DNA of 64,000 nucleotides from Mesorhizobium sp. AR07 (GCF_024746815.1 NZ_CP080525.1:3962501-4026500); one strand, 5' to 3'; shown: positions 47,270 to 56,219, numbered from the stretch's first letter. The notes: generated by a model from the letters alone, not told the origin. Program-made: numbers and translations.

Positions 47270-48139
47270 CTAGGCCAGCATCTGTGCGCTGACGGTCCGA
47301 TCGACGCCGTGATAGGGCGGGTTGAACAGATTGCCCTCCTGTTCGTAAGTCCACACCTTGAACAGGCTGAGCCGGTGCGGGCCGAAGCTGTGCAGCAGCG
47401 GCACGTCGGTCGCGTCGCGGCCGCGCGCGATGACGACGCGGCCGGTCCTCGGCGTGTTGTGGCGGGCATCGAACGTGTACCATTTGCCGTCGAGGAACAC
47501 TTCCAGCCAGGCCGAAAAATCCATCGGCGCCGGATCGACCGGCACGCCGATGTCGCCGAGATAGCCATTCACATAGCGCGCCGGAATGTTCATGCAGCGG
47601 CACAGCGTGATCGCCAGATGGGCGAAATCGCGGCAGACGCCGACCCGTTCCTCATGCGCCTGCGCCGCGGTGCGCGTCGAGCGGGCATAGCCATAGCCGA
47701 ACGACAGGCGGTTGTGGACATAGTCGACGATCGCCTGCACCCGCGCCCAGCCCGAGGGGACATGACCGAAAAGCTGCCAGGCCAGACCGCTCAGATGATC
47801 CGTCTCGCAATAGCGGCTGCCGAGGAGATAACCGAGGACCTCGTCCGGCAGCTCCGCCACCGGCACTTCCCGGGCCAGCGTGTTGACCGCATCGGTCTCG
47901 CCGCTGTCCTCGACAACCGCGTCATAAAGGATGCGAAAGCCGCCCGCCGGCGCCGTGAAGCGGCGGCAGGCATTGCCATGCAGATCGTGGTAAAGCCGTG
48001 TCGGCACGGCGGGCGAGGTCAGCACCCGCGTCTGCCGCTTGATGTCGGCCTGGCGGTCCTTGTGGATCTCGAGCAGCGAGATCACCGGAGTGGCCTCGGT
48101 GCATTCGATGGCGATTTCGTAGCCGAGCCGGATCAGCAT
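47270..48139 (-). CDS. Transglutaminase-like cysteine protease family protein
   Basis: The 289-residue protein has an N-terminal beta-sandwich (about 1-100) and a transglutaminase-like core. The catalytic cysteine is C169 in ERVGVCRDFAHLAITLCR, and the Asp is in YTFDARHN. The position that is histidine in classical members (HAW) reads DFSAWLEVF here, as I recall it does in other rhizobial relatives. There is no signal peptide. These proteins probably cleave or crosslink peptides; the substrate is unknown. Confidence 0.87.
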   Translation of the reverse strand: MLIRLGYEIAIECTEATPVISLLEIHKDRQADIKRQTRVLTSPAVPTRLYHDLHGNACRRFTAPAGGFRILYDAVVEDSGETDAVNTLAREVPVAELPDEVLGYLLGSRYCETDHLSGLAWQLFGHVPSGWARVQAIVDYVHNRLSFGYGYARSTRTAAQAHEERVGVCRDFAHLAITLCRCMNIPARYVNGYLGDIGVPVDPAPMDFSAWLEVFLDGKWYTFDARHNTPRTGRVVIARGRDATDVPLLHSFGPHRLSLFKVWTYEQEGNLFNPPYHGVDRTVSAQMLA

Positions 48140-48306
48140 CGCAGTCCCCTTCGATTATCGCGGAAAACAGTTTTGCTCAAACGCGAAAGGCAGGGCCGTG
48201 GTTCCCTGGGACCATCGAAAAGATGGCCCCCGCGCCTTCCCACAGGGACGCCGCGACGTTAGGTTCGGCAACCGCCGCAAGCGCTCCCTCGGGCTCAAGG
48301 AAAACC

Positions 48307-48981
48307 ATGTTCGCAGGCAAGAAATTCGCAGCCTTCCTCTTCGATATGGACGGCACGCTGCTCAACTCGATCGCCGCCGCGGAGCGGGTCTGGAGCGCCT
48401 GGGCGACCCGGCACGGCCTGGATGTGGCGGCTTTCCTGCCGACGATGCATGGCATCAGGGCGATCGAGACCGTCCGCCGGCTGGCACTCCCAGGTGTCGA
48501 TCCCCAGCATGAGGCGGACGAGATCTCGCGAGCCGAGATCGCTGACGTCGAAGGAATTCATGCCATCGCCGGCGCGGCGGCTTTCCTGGCCTCGTTGCCG
48601 CCACAGCGCTGGGCGATCGTCACCTCATCGCCGCGCGCGCTTGCGCTGCGGCGGATCGAGGCGGCGGGCCTTCCGCTTCCCGCCACCCTGGTCACGGGCG
48701 AAGACGTGTCGCACGGCAAGCCGGCGCCCGACTGCTTCCGGCTGGGGGCCGAGCGGCTCGGCTTCGACCCACGCGACTGCCTGGTTTTCGAGGACGCAGT
48801 GCCCGGCATCCAGGCGGCCGAGGCCGCCGGCGCCACGGTGGTCGTCGTCACCGCGACACATCAGCACAAGATGGAAACGCCGCACGCCACCATCTTCGAC
48901 TATGGCAACCTGACGGCAGTCACCGACTCTCAGGGCCGGCTTGGTCTGGAGCGAATGCAAAGTGCCGCGGCGGCGTCCTGA
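48307..48981 (+). CDS. HAD-superfamily phosphatase (sugar-phosphatase-like)
   Basis: The 224-residue protein carries the HAD motifs in order: FDMDGTLLNS with nucleophile D13 and D15, IVTSSPRAL (motif II), GKPAPDCF with the motif III lysine, and LVFEDAVPGIQAAEAAGATV (motif IV). The helical cap fits the beta-phosphoglucomutase/YfbT group, so a sugar phosphate is the likely substrate. I start at the ATG at 48307 behind AAGGA. A family D palindrome begins right after its stop. Confidence 0.9.
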   Translation: MFAGKKFAAFLFDMDGTLLNSIAAAERVWSAWATRHGLDVAAFLPTMHGIRAIETVRRLALPGVDPQHEADEISRAEIADVEGIHAIAGAAAFLASLPPQRWAIVTSSPRALALRRIEAAGLPLPATLVTGEDVSHGKPAPDCFRLGAERLGFDPRDCLVFEDAVPGIQAAEAAGATVVVVTATHQHKMETPHATIFDYGNLTAVTDSQGRLGLERMQSAAAAS

Positions 48982-48982
48982 T

Positions 48983-49029
48983 GCGTGTCGCCCAAAAGTG
49001 CGCAGCGGTTTTGGGATAACGACAGGCAT
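48983..49029. repeat. Dispersed palindrome, family D copy 2
   Basis: TGCGTGTCG and CGACAGGCA (one mismatch) enclose CCCAAAA and TTTTGGG, the same layout as 45457-45502. The first base is 2 bp after the HAD stop codon, and ATAAAAACAAAAG follows, as in copy 1. Confidence 0.85.
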
Positions 49030-49050
49030 AAAAACAAAAGCTGGCAACGC

Positions 49051-49272
49051 CTAAAAATCGCTGGTCAGGCCCTTGACCTCCCAGTCGCCATAGCGGCCGG
49101 GCTCCTTGCCGCCACGGCCGCCGATTTCCTTCGGCACAGCGGCTTCCTTCTCCAGATATTTCACGCGCCTTGCTTCGGCCTCCGCCAGCGCACGTCGGGC
49201 TTCCGGCGTCAGCGCCTTCGGCTGGACGTCATGGCCAAGGTCGGCATCGGTTTTACTGCTTTCATCGTTCAT
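49051..49272 (-). CDS. SdhAF4/DUF1674 family protein
   Basis: The 73-residue protein ends with the conserved block GGRGGKEPGRYGDWEVKGLT followed by SDF, the signature of the succinate-dehydrogenase assembly factor 4 family (DUF1674). In mitochondria SDHAF4 helps the flavinylated SdhA subunit join the complex. A similar role in bacteria is likely but inferred. The ATG at 49272 starts MNDESSKTDADLG; a longer frame has no support. It diverges from htpX. Confidence 0.85.
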   Translation of the reverse strand: MNDESSKTDADLGHDVQPKALTPEARRALAEAEARRVKYLEKEAAVPKEIGGRGGKEPGRYGDWEVKGLTSDF

Positions 49273-49371
49273 GCGATATTTCCGGCGGATTGAAACGGGA
49301 ACTGGCATTTCCCATCATATAGCGATGAGCTTACAGGGTTCGACCCCCTTTCACAGGAACAGGAGCAGACG

Positions 49372-50394
49372 ATGAACACACTTCGCACCGCCATGCTTCT
49401 TGCCGCGATGACGGCGCTGTTCATGGGCGTCGGCTTTTTGATCGGCGGAACCGGCGGCATGATGATCGCGCTGGTCATCGCCGCCGGCACCAATCTGTTC
49501 AGCTACTGGAACGCCGACAAGATGGTGCTGTCGATGAACCGCGCCGTCGAGGTCGACGAAAGGAACGCGCCCGAATATTACGCCATCGTTCAATCATTGG
49601 CCCAGCAGGCCGGCCTGCCGATGCCGAAGACCTACCTGATCGACAATCCGCAGCCGAACGCCTTCGCCACCGGCCGCAACCCGCAGAACGCCGCCGTCGC
49701 CGCCTCCACCGGCCTGTTGCAGGCACTGACCCATGAAGAGGTCGCCGCTGTGATGGCGCATGAGCTCGCCCATGTGCAGCATCGCGACACTCTGACCATG
49801 ACGATCGTCGCCACCTTTGCCGGCGCCATCTCGATGCTCGGCAATTTCGCCTTCTTCCTCGGCGGCAATCGCAACAACAACAATTCGTTCGGCTTTGTCG
49901 GCGTGCTGGCGGCGATGATCGTGGCGCCCTTTGCCGCCATGATCGTGCAGATGGCGGTCAGCCGTACCCGGGAATACGAGGCCGACCGGCGCGGCGCCGA
50001 AATCTGTGGACACCCGCTCTGGCTGGCGTCGGCACTTGACAAGATCGCCCGTGGCGCCGAACGCATTCCCAACCCCGATGCCGAGCGCAATCCGGCAATG
50101 GCCCATCTCTTCATCATCAATCCTCTTTCCGGCGAGCGCATGGACAGTCTGTTTTCCACCCACCCGAGCACCGACAACCGCATCGCCGCCTTGCAGGCGA
50201 TGGCGCGCGAGATGGAAGGCGGCAACGCCAAGGCCGCCCCGCGCCAGGCCCCGGCGCCCCGGCAGGCGGACGAACAGCGGCCATCAGGCCCGTGGGACCA
50301 GGCAGCACGGCCCGAGCAGCCGGCGGAACCTGCCGAGCCGAAGCGCAATCCATGGGGGCGTAACCCGACCGGGCCCAAAGGCCGGTGGTCGTGA
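49372..50394 (+). CDS. htpX: Membrane zinc metalloprotease HtpX
   Basis: HtpX is an inner-membrane M48 protease that degrades misfolded membrane proteins. The 340 residues include two N-terminal membrane segments, the zinc motif HELAH (130-134), two more hydrophobic segments, and EYEADRRGAEI with the third zinc ligand. The last ~60 residues are a proline-, alanine- and glutamate-rich tail, which is longer than in E. coli (293 residues). It overlaps rsmB by 4 nt (GTGA). Confidence 0.95.
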   Translation: MNTLRTAMLLAAMTALFMGVGFLIGGTGGMMIALVIAAGTNLFSYWNADKMVLSMNRAVEVDERNAPEYYAIVQSLAQQAGLPMPKTYLIDNPQPNAFATGRNPQNAAVAASTGLLQALTHEEVAAVMAHELAHVQHRDTLTMTIVATFAGAISMLGNFAFFLGGNRNNNNSFGFVGVLAAMIVAPFAAMIVQMAVSRTREYEADRRGAEICGHPLWLASALDKIARGAERIPNPDAERNPAMAHLFIINPLSGERMDSLFSTHPSTDNRIAALQAMAREMEGGNAKAAPRQAPAPRQADEQRPSGPWDQAARPEQPAEPAEPKRNPWGRNPTGPKGRWS

Positions 50395-51773
50395 GCGTGG
50401 CGGACAAAGCACCTCGACGCACCGTTTCAGGCGATCAGGAACACAGGGACAGCGGCGACTTCGTTGCCGGTCTTGCCGCCCGCAAGGCGGCGGCGCGCCT
50501 GCTTGCCGCCGTCATCGACGCCAGGACGCCGCTCGACGGGCTGACCGACCACGAGAACGGCCATCCGCAATACAAGGCGCTCGACCTGCGCGACCGTGGC
50601 CTGGTCCGCGCCATTCTGGTCACCGCGCTGCGCTATCGCATGACGATCACCGGGCTGCTGGCGCGGCGCCTGGAGAAGCCGCTGCCGCCCAACGCCACCG
50701 CGCTGTCGCACATATTGCATGTCGCGGCCGCACAGATCCTGTTCCTCGACATCCCCGACAGCGCTGCCGTCGACCTGGCCGTCACCCACGCCAAGTCCGA
50801 TCCGCGCACGGTGCGCTTTTCCGGCCTGGTCAACGGCGTGCTGCGCACGCTGGCGCGGGCCAAGGAAACGGAATTGCCTGCCGCCCTTGCCGCCACCGAC
50901 GAGGCGCCAAAATGGTTTTCCGACCGCCTGAAGGCCGCCTATGGCAACGAGAAGGCCGGGCGGATTCTCGCCGCGCATCGGCACGAAGCGCCGGTCGATT
51001 TCTCGGTCAAGGCCGATCCCGAACTGTGGGCCGAAAAGCTCGGCGGCATTGTCCTGCCGACCGGTACGGTGCGGATCGAGAAGCTTGCCAATGCCGTCAC
51101 CGAATTGCCCGGCTTCACCGAGGGTGCCTGGTGGGTTCAGGACGCCGCGGCCAGCCTGCCGGCGCGGCTGTTCGGCGATGTCAGGGGCTTGCGCGTCGCC
51201 GATCTCTGCGCCGCCCCCGGTGGCAAGACGGCGCAGCTGATCCTTGCTGGCGCCGTGGTCACCGCCGTCGACACGTCGAAGAACCGGCTGGCGCGGCTGG
51301 CGCAGAATCTCGACCGTCTCGGCCTGGCGGCCGACATCGTCCAGGCCGACCTCACCCAATACGAGCCGAAGGAATTGTTCGACGCCGTGCTCCTCGACGC
51401 GCCCTGCTCGTCGACCGGCACGGTGCGGCGGCATCCCGACGTGCCATGGACCAAGACGGCGGCCGATGTCGAAAAGCTCGCCGACCTGCAGCGCAGGCTG
51501 CTCGCCCGCGCCGTCACGCTGGTAAAACCCGGCGGCAGGATCGTCTTTTCCAACTGCTCGCTCGACCCGCTCGAGGGCGAGGACCTGCATCGTGCTTTTC
51601 TCAAGGGGGCGGCGGTCGTTGACGATCCCCTGCAGCAAGGTGAGATCGCCGGAATCGATCCTTTCCTGACACCGCAGGGCACGCTGCGCACCACGCCCGC
51701 TGACCTCAACCTTGGCACGCCGGAACGCTCCGGCCTGGATGGCTTCTTCGCCGCCCGCATGCGTCGAGCCTAA
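50391..51773 (+). CDS. rsmB: 16S rRNA m5C967 methyltransferase RsmB-like
   Basis: The ~460-residue protein joins an N-terminal NusB-like RNA-binding domain (FVAGLAARKAAARLLAAVID to about 180) with a C-terminal SAM methyltransferase. Seen are VADLCAAPGGKTAQLILAGA (SAM), LLDAPCSSTGTVRRHPDVPW and FSNCSLDPLEGEDLH with the two key cysteines. Methylation of 16S C967 is inferred from the family. I use the GTG at 50391, which overlaps the htpX stop; a GTG two codons earlier is possible. The TAA stop is the first base of the family A palindrome. Confidence 0.93.
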   Translation: MSVADKAPRRTVSGDQEHRDSGDFVAGLAARKAAARLLAAVIDARTPLDGLTDHENGHPQYKALDLRDRGLVRAILVTALRYRMTITGLLARRLEKPLPPNATALSHILHVAAAQILFLDIPDSAAVDLAVTHAKSDPRTVRFSGLVNGVLRTLARAKETELPAALAATDEAPKWFSDRLKAAYGNEKAGRILAAHRHEAPVDFSVKADPELWAEKLGGIVLPTGTVRIEKLANAVTELPGFTEGAWWVQDAAASLPARLFGDVRGLRVADLCAAPGGKTAQLILAGAVVTAVDTSKNRLARLAQNLDRLGLAADIVQADLTQYEPKELFDAVLLDAPCSSTGTVRRHPDVPWTKTAADVEKLADLQRRLLARAVTLVKPGGRIVFSNCSLDPLEGEDLHRAFLKGAAVVDDPLQQGEIAGIDPFLTPQGTLRTTPADLNLGTPERSGLDGFFAARMRRA

Positions 51774-51915
51774 GGTGTGTTGAGATTCAGGTCAGGCCGA
51801 GCCGAAAACGATGGCTTTCGAGAACCGGAGCGGAGCGGACATTCGAGTCCGTGAGCACCGGAAGCGCAGAAAGCCATCGTTTGCAGGCCGGCATCACCTG
51901 GATATCGACACACCT
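51773..51915. repeat. Long dispersed palindrome, family A copy 2
   Basis: A 143-bp palindrome between two convergent genes, homologous to 3167-3306. The outer arms carry AGGTGTGT and ACACACCT; a middle stem AAACGATGGCTTTC pairs perfectly over 14 bp with its partner; and the apex CGGAC/GTCCG (51836-51840 and 51847-51851) differs from copy 1 but still pairs. Both flanking stop codons, of rsmB and the dioxygenase, overlap the element ends. Confidence 0.9.
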
Positions 51916-52835
51916 TAGAGCATGTCGTCCAAGCTCCAGTGATTGCTCCAACGGGCATCGATTTCGTCGTCGACATTCTGGTAGCGGATGTCGGTCGACA
52001 ACCGGATTCGCCCGCTCGTGCTCTGGTTGGTCGTCGAGGCATGGATCATGTAGGGCGAGTGAAGAACGACGTCGCCCGCCTCGAAATCCGCGATCAGCCA
52101 GCGCGTGTCGAACCGTTCCGCCATATCAGGCAAATCCTTCGACACCCAGCCACCTTCGGTCATGTTGCGGTTGTAGGCACTGATGCGCTCCTCGGCATCC
52201 AGGCCAGCATTGTCCCTGTTGAACCGGGCTTCCATATCGACGCCGATCGCGTGCGATCCTTCGAGATAGACGAGACCGCCCATATCAACCGGCGTGTCGC
52301 CAAGCGGTATCCACGCCGTCACGACGCGGCTGGTGCCGCCGCGCAGATAGACAAGATCGTAATGCGCCGGCGTCGCCGCGGTTGTTCCGGGCAAGGTGAA
52401 CCGCATGATCTTGCGCTTGTGCAGATAGGATAACCCACGCACGAACTTGTCCATGAGATGGGACAGGCGCGGTTGCGCGCAAAAACCTTCGAAGGCGGTT
52501 GACCGGACCAGCGACATCAGCCGGCGATCGGCGAGCTGGCGATCGAATCCACCTTCGGAAGCAATGCCCAGCGACGGATCGCTGCCGGGCTTCAGAAGTC
52601 CGCTATCCACCAGCCGCGAAAGCACCCAGCTCCGAAAGTCGATCACGTCGTCGGGCGGCAGCAGGCCTTTGAGCCAGACATAGCCTTGCATCCCGTAGAG
52701 ACGGCGAATGGTCTCGATGCCGACGGAGGGATCGGTCGGGGTGAGATATCCCAACCGGTTCGGTGCCGTCGACAGCACTTTGCCGTTGGTCTTCTGCGAT
52801 ACTAGCTTTGCGGGCGAAATAGACATTTCAATCAT
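51915..52835 (-). CDS. Phytanoyl-CoA dioxygenase family (PhyH) oxygenase
   Basis: A 306-residue Fe(II)/2-oxoglutarate-dependent oxygenase. The metal triad is visible as H158 and D160 (PAHYDLVYLRGG) and H265 (SPYMIHASTTN), with a following arginine (about R276-R278) for 2-oxoglutarate. It hydroxylates an unknown small molecule; PhyH-type enzymes act on lipids, siderophores, toxins and osmolytes. An in-frame ATG at 52826 is an alternative start. It diverges from an AraC regulator that is its likely controller. Confidence 0.88.
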   Translation of the reverse strand: MIEMSISPAKLVSQKTNGKVLSTAPNRLGYLTPTDPSVGIETIRRLYGMQGYVWLKGLLPPDDVIDFRSWVLSRLVDSGLLKPGSDPSLGIASEGGFDRQLADRRLMSLVRSTAFEGFCAQPRLSHLMDKFVRGLSYLHKRKIMRFTLPGTTAATPAHYDLVYLRGGTSRVVTAWIPLGDTPVDMGGLVYLEGSHAIGVDMEARFNRDNAGLDAEERISAYNRNMTEGGWVSKDLPDMAERFDTRWLIADFEAGDVVLHSPYMIHASTTNQSTSGRIRLSTDIRYQNVDDEIDARWSNHWSLDDML

Positions 52836-52886
52836 CCATGGCTTCCGGCCTGGGCGGACAATGCCTTATTGTCGTGGCCAGTGCCC

Positions 52887-53744
52887 ATGAACAGAAGAAG
52901 CAACCTGGACTTTTCGCTCATGCCTGATCAGCAACTGGCATTGTACCAATCGCCGCCCGCAGCCATGGGCGGCCTGTCGGTGACAGGGGCCGGCCGCCAG
53001 CGTGTCAAGCAGGCCATTGTAGGGCGAAGACTGCCGGACTTCGCGGTGGTGCTGGTGGAGGGAGGGCAGGGCTGGCTGGAAACAAGGGCCGCGGGCAAGC
53101 AGGCAATCGTAGCGCCCAGCCTGTTCTGGCTATTCCCGGGCAAGGTGCATTCTTATGGACCGGACCAGTCGGGATGGACCGAGCGCTGGGCACTCTTCGA
53201 AGGTGCCTTGACGCGCGATTTCACGCGCATGCGGCTGATCGTCGAAGAAGCGCCGATCGTTCGTTTATCGAACCTCGGCGACATGCAACGACTGTTTGAT
53301 CGACTGTATGCTGAGCTGTCCCTGGATACAGCGCTAAGTCAGGCGGAAGCCGCCGCCACATTGCATCGATTGGTGGTGCGGGCCACCCGGCAAGCGGTTG
53401 GCTGGGGCAGCGGCAAAGCCTATCCCGATTTTCAGCACGCCATCGATGACCTGCGCCATCGCGCGGTCGAACCGCTCGACTTCAAAGCTTTCGCCGAGAA
53501 ATTCAGCATGTCGCCGGCGACCCTGCGCCGCAAGTTTGCATTGCACACCGGACTTTCGCCCAAGGCATTCCAACTGCGTATCCGGCTCGACCTCGCCAAG
53601 CAATTGCTGGTGGCCACCGATTCACCCGTTGAAACGGTGGCCGCGGCGGTTGGCATACACGATGCCTTCTACTTTTCCCGGCTCTTTCGGGATCGCGAGA
53701 AGTGTTCGCCCAGCGAGTTCCGACGCCGCCACACGAGGAAATGA
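52887..53744 (+). CDS. AraC-family transcriptional regulator
   Basis: The 285-residue protein has an N-terminal cupin-like sensor region (FAVVLVEGGQGWLETRAAGK) and a C-terminal double helix-turn-helix, with FAEKFSMSPATLRRKFALHT and VAAAVGIHDAFYFSRLFRDR (about 200-270). It diverges from the dioxygenase gene with a 50-bp gap, so it probably regulates it. The ATG at 52887 was chosen; an in-frame ATG at 52920 would shorten the N-terminus by 11 residues. Confidence 0.88.
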   Translation: MNRRSNLDFSLMPDQQLALYQSPPAAMGGLSVTGAGRQRVKQAIVGRRLPDFAVVLVEGGQGWLETRAAGKQAIVAPSLFWLFPGKVHSYGPDQSGWTERWALFEGALTRDFTRMRLIVEEAPIVRLSNLGDMQRLFDRLYAELSLDTALSQAEAAATLHRLVVRATRQAVGWGSGKAYPDFQHAIDDLRHRAVEPLDFKAFAEKFSMSPATLRRKFALHTGLSPKAFQLRIRLDLAKQLLVATDSPVETVAAAVGIHDAFYFSRLFRDREKCSPSEFRRRHTRK

Positions 53745-53905
53745 GCGGCAAGGCAACCGGCGATATGATCCCGGAAGGCTTGACTTTTTTGGGGTCGATG
53801 ATGCCACGCCGGGGTGAACGCCTTCACTTCGGCGGAATCCGCCTTCGCATAAGTTCTTGAATCATATACAGTTGCGCCGGGGTTAGAGGACGATCAGGAG
53901 GGTAT

Positions 53906-55630
53906 TTGGCACTCGTTGCCAGCAGCACGACGCGTCTATGGACGCTTGTCGCGAAGGAGTTCTGGCGCAAGACGCGCCGGCGCCTCCGTGCCGGGCCAGT
54001 CTATCGCTGGCGCTATTCCGGCCGCACGCCGGAACGTGTGCTGATCGCACCGCCGGACCTGCGCCTGGCCGACCCGCAGATTGCGCTCGAGATCTACTAC
54101 GGCCGCTATCCCCTGTCGGGGCATCTGGTCGAGACCTGCGGCAAGTCGCCTTTCCAGATCAATGTGCCCAACCATGGCTGGCAAAAGACGCTGCACGGCT
54201 TTCGCTGGCTGCGTCACATGCGCGCCGCCGGCACCGAGCTCGCCGCCGCCAACGCCCGCGCCCTGGTCTCCGACTGGATCGCCATCCATGGCAGCCATAT
54301 TTCCGGCATCGCCTGGGAGCCCGGCACGACAGCCAAGCGCATCATCGCCTGGCTGCAGCACTCCTCCGTCGTGCTGCAGGGCGCGGAGTTCCCCTTCTAC
54401 CGCGCCTTCCTGAAATCGCTTGCGATGCAGATCCGCTATCTCAGGTCGATGGCGCGCGAAATGCCGGATGGCAAGGACAGGCTGCGCGCCCGCATCGCGC
54501 TGGCCTTCGCCGCTCTTTCACTGCCGGCGCCGGCATCGGCTCTGCGCGGTGCGACCCGCAACCTCGCCGAGGAACTCGACCGCCAGATCCTTGCCGACGG
54601 CGGCCATATTTCGCGCAATCCGATGGCCGTCCTGGAGATCCTCGCTGATCTCCTGCCGCTGCGCCAGACCTATGCCAACCAGGCCGAAACGCCGCCGCAG
54701 GCCCTGATCGGCGCCATCGACCGCATGCTGCCGGCGCTGCGATTCTTCCGCCATCAGGATGGCAGCCTCGCCCGCTTCAACGGCATGGGCGCCACCATCC
54801 ACGACCGCATCGCCACCATCCTGCGTCACGACGATACCGCCGGCGCGCCGCTGCTGCATGCGCCGCATTCCGGCTATGAGCGCCTGTCGATGGGCGGCGC
54901 GACGGTCATCGCCGATACCGGCCTGCCGCCGCCGCTCGACGTGTCCAACGCCGCGCACGCCGGCTGCCTCGCCTTCGAACTGTCGTCCGGCCGCCAGCAC
55001 TACATCGTCAATGCCGGCATCGACACCTATGGCGCCGCCGAGTTCCGGCCGCTGGCGCGCGCCACCGCCGCGCACTCGACAGCCACCATCAACGACACCT
55101 CGTCGGCACGCTTCAGCCATTCGCTGCGCGTCAACGACCTGCTCGGCTCGCCGCTGATCGGCGGCCCGCAGCAGGTGCAGTGCAAGCGCATCGACCAGAA
55201 GGGTGTGCAGGGTTTCATGGCCCGCCATGACGGCTATGTCCCGCGCTTCGGTTTCCTGCACGAGCGCGAGCTGAAACTGTCGTCGAACGGCAATGTGCTG
55301 GCCGGCAGGGACCGCTTCCAACGGCCCGGCAATGCCGCGATCCGCAACAACGGCCGCGACTTCGTCACCATCCGCTTCCACGTCCACCCCGATGTCAACC
55401 TGCTGCAGGACGAGCACGACCGCCTGGTCCTGGCCGGCGATCAGGCCGACACCTGGGTGTTCACATCAAGCGAAGTGGTGCCTGAGGTCGAGGAATCGAT
55501 CTATTTCGCCGGTCTCGGCGGCCCGCGCCGCAGCCGGCAGATCGTGCTTGCCTTCAAGGCCTCGGAAGTCGCCGAAGTCCACTGGCAGCTGACGCGCACC
55601 AGCGTCGCCGGTTATCCCGAGAACAACTGA
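53906..55630 (+). CDS. Heparinase II/III family protein
   Basis: The 574-residue protein has an all-alpha toroid in the N-terminal half (IALEIYYGRYPLSGHLVETC, NVPNHGWQKTLHGFRWLRHM) and a beta-sandwich C-terminal half with ATAAHSTATINDTSSARF, the conserved heparinase-II/III segment. No signal peptide is present, which is usual in this alphaproteobacterial group; the substrate polysaccharide is unknown. It uses a TTG start at 53906, supported by AGGAGGG just upstream. In related rhizobia this gene normally lies between rsmB and purH, so the PhyH/AraC pair is an insertion. Confidence 0.9.
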   Translation: MALVASSTTRLWTLVAKEFWRKTRRRLRAGPVYRWRYSGRTPERVLIAPPDLRLADPQIALEIYYGRYPLSGHLVETCGKSPFQINVPNHGWQKTLHGFRWLRHMRAAGTELAAANARALVSDWIAIHGSHISGIAWEPGTTAKRIIAWLQHSSVVLQGAEFPFYRAFLKSLAMQIRYLRSMAREMPDGKDRLRARIALAFAALSLPAPASALRGATRNLAEELDRQILADGGHISRNPMAVLEILADLLPLRQTYANQAETPPQALIGAIDRMLPALRFFRHQDGSLARFNGMGATIHDRIATILRHDDTAGAPLLHAPHSGYERLSMGGATVIADTGLPPPLDVSNAAHAGCLAFELSSGRQHYIVNAGIDTYGAAEFRPLARATAAHSTATINDTSSARFSHSLRVNDLLGSPLIGGPQQVQCKRIDQKGVQGFMARHDGYVPRFGFLHERELKLSSNGNVLAGRDRFQRPGNAAIRNNGRDFVTIRFHVHPDVNLLQDEHDRLVLAGDQADTWVFTSSEVVPEVEESIYFAGLGGPRRSRQIVLAFKASEVAEVHWQLTRTSVAGYPENN

Positions 55631-55657
55631 GCTGACGCGCGATAACAGTCGGCTTGC

Positions 55658-55966
55658 TCAAGCCTGTTGCGAAATGCCGAAGGCGTCGTAGGTGCTCAGC
55701 GATGGCGGGCCGGCGAAGGCGAAGCGGATTTTGTCGACCATCGCCGCCGCCTGGCCGCTGCGGTCATAGCGCTCCGCGTCCTCGGCCCTGCTCCAGACGG
55801 TGATTGCCATGAATGTGTCGGGGGCTTGATGCTGCTGCAACAGCACGGCGCTGATGTTGCCGTTTGCAGCGCGGATGGCGGGGATCGCCTCGGTTTCGTA
55901 GATCGCCCGCAATTGCTCCGTCGTATCCGGCAACGCTTTGAACTGGCCAATACGGACAAATGCCAT
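55658..55966 (-). CDS. Antibiotic biosynthesis monooxygenase (ABM) domain protein
   Basis: The 102-residue protein has the ferredoxin-like ABM fold: MAFVRIGQFKALPDTTEQLR, ISAVLLQQHQAPDTFMAITV and WSRAEDAERYDRSGQAAAMV. Members are small cofactor-free or heme-degrading oxygenases. No function can be given here. The ATG at 55966 follows GGAGG; longer readings are not supported. The gene is antisense between heparinase and purH. Confidence 0.82.
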   Translation of the reverse strand: MAFVRIGQFKALPDTTEQLRAIYETEAIPAIRAANGNISAVLLQQHQAPDTFMAITVWSRAEDAERYDRSGQAAAMVDKIRFAFAGPPSLSTYDAFGISQQA

Positions 55967-56092
55967 CGGTTTTCCTCCATCACCAGCAGATGAGCCTATA
56001 TCCAAGGCTGGCAAATTGCGTATGAAACCGTTGAATGACGCGCGACGCTTGATTTCCGGGCCTCATGTGCTACGGCGCGGGCATCCATCACA

Positions 56093-56195
56093 CCAGAGCG
56101 GAATGCGTTCAAGTTGAAACGCGAAATTCCGCTCTGGCTTTTTGTTTTGTCGCATGATGTTTATCCGAAAAGTCTGCAACTTTTCGGCATCATGC
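56093..56195 (+). repeat. Two tandem hairpins in the purH leader
   Basis: The first has 12-bp outer arms CCAGAGCGGAAT and ATTCCGCTCTGG (56093-56137), a GCGTT/AACGC inner stem, and then CTTTTTGTTTTG, so it looks like an intrinsic terminator in the plus direction. The second has GCATGATG and CATCATGC arms (56152-56195) with CCGAAAAGT and ACTTTTCGG inside. They end 24 bp before the purH ATG and look like the palindromic repeats scattered through rhizobial genomes. Confidence 0.85.
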
Positions 56196-56219
56196 TTAGC
56201 CGTGAAAGGCCGCCAGCCC

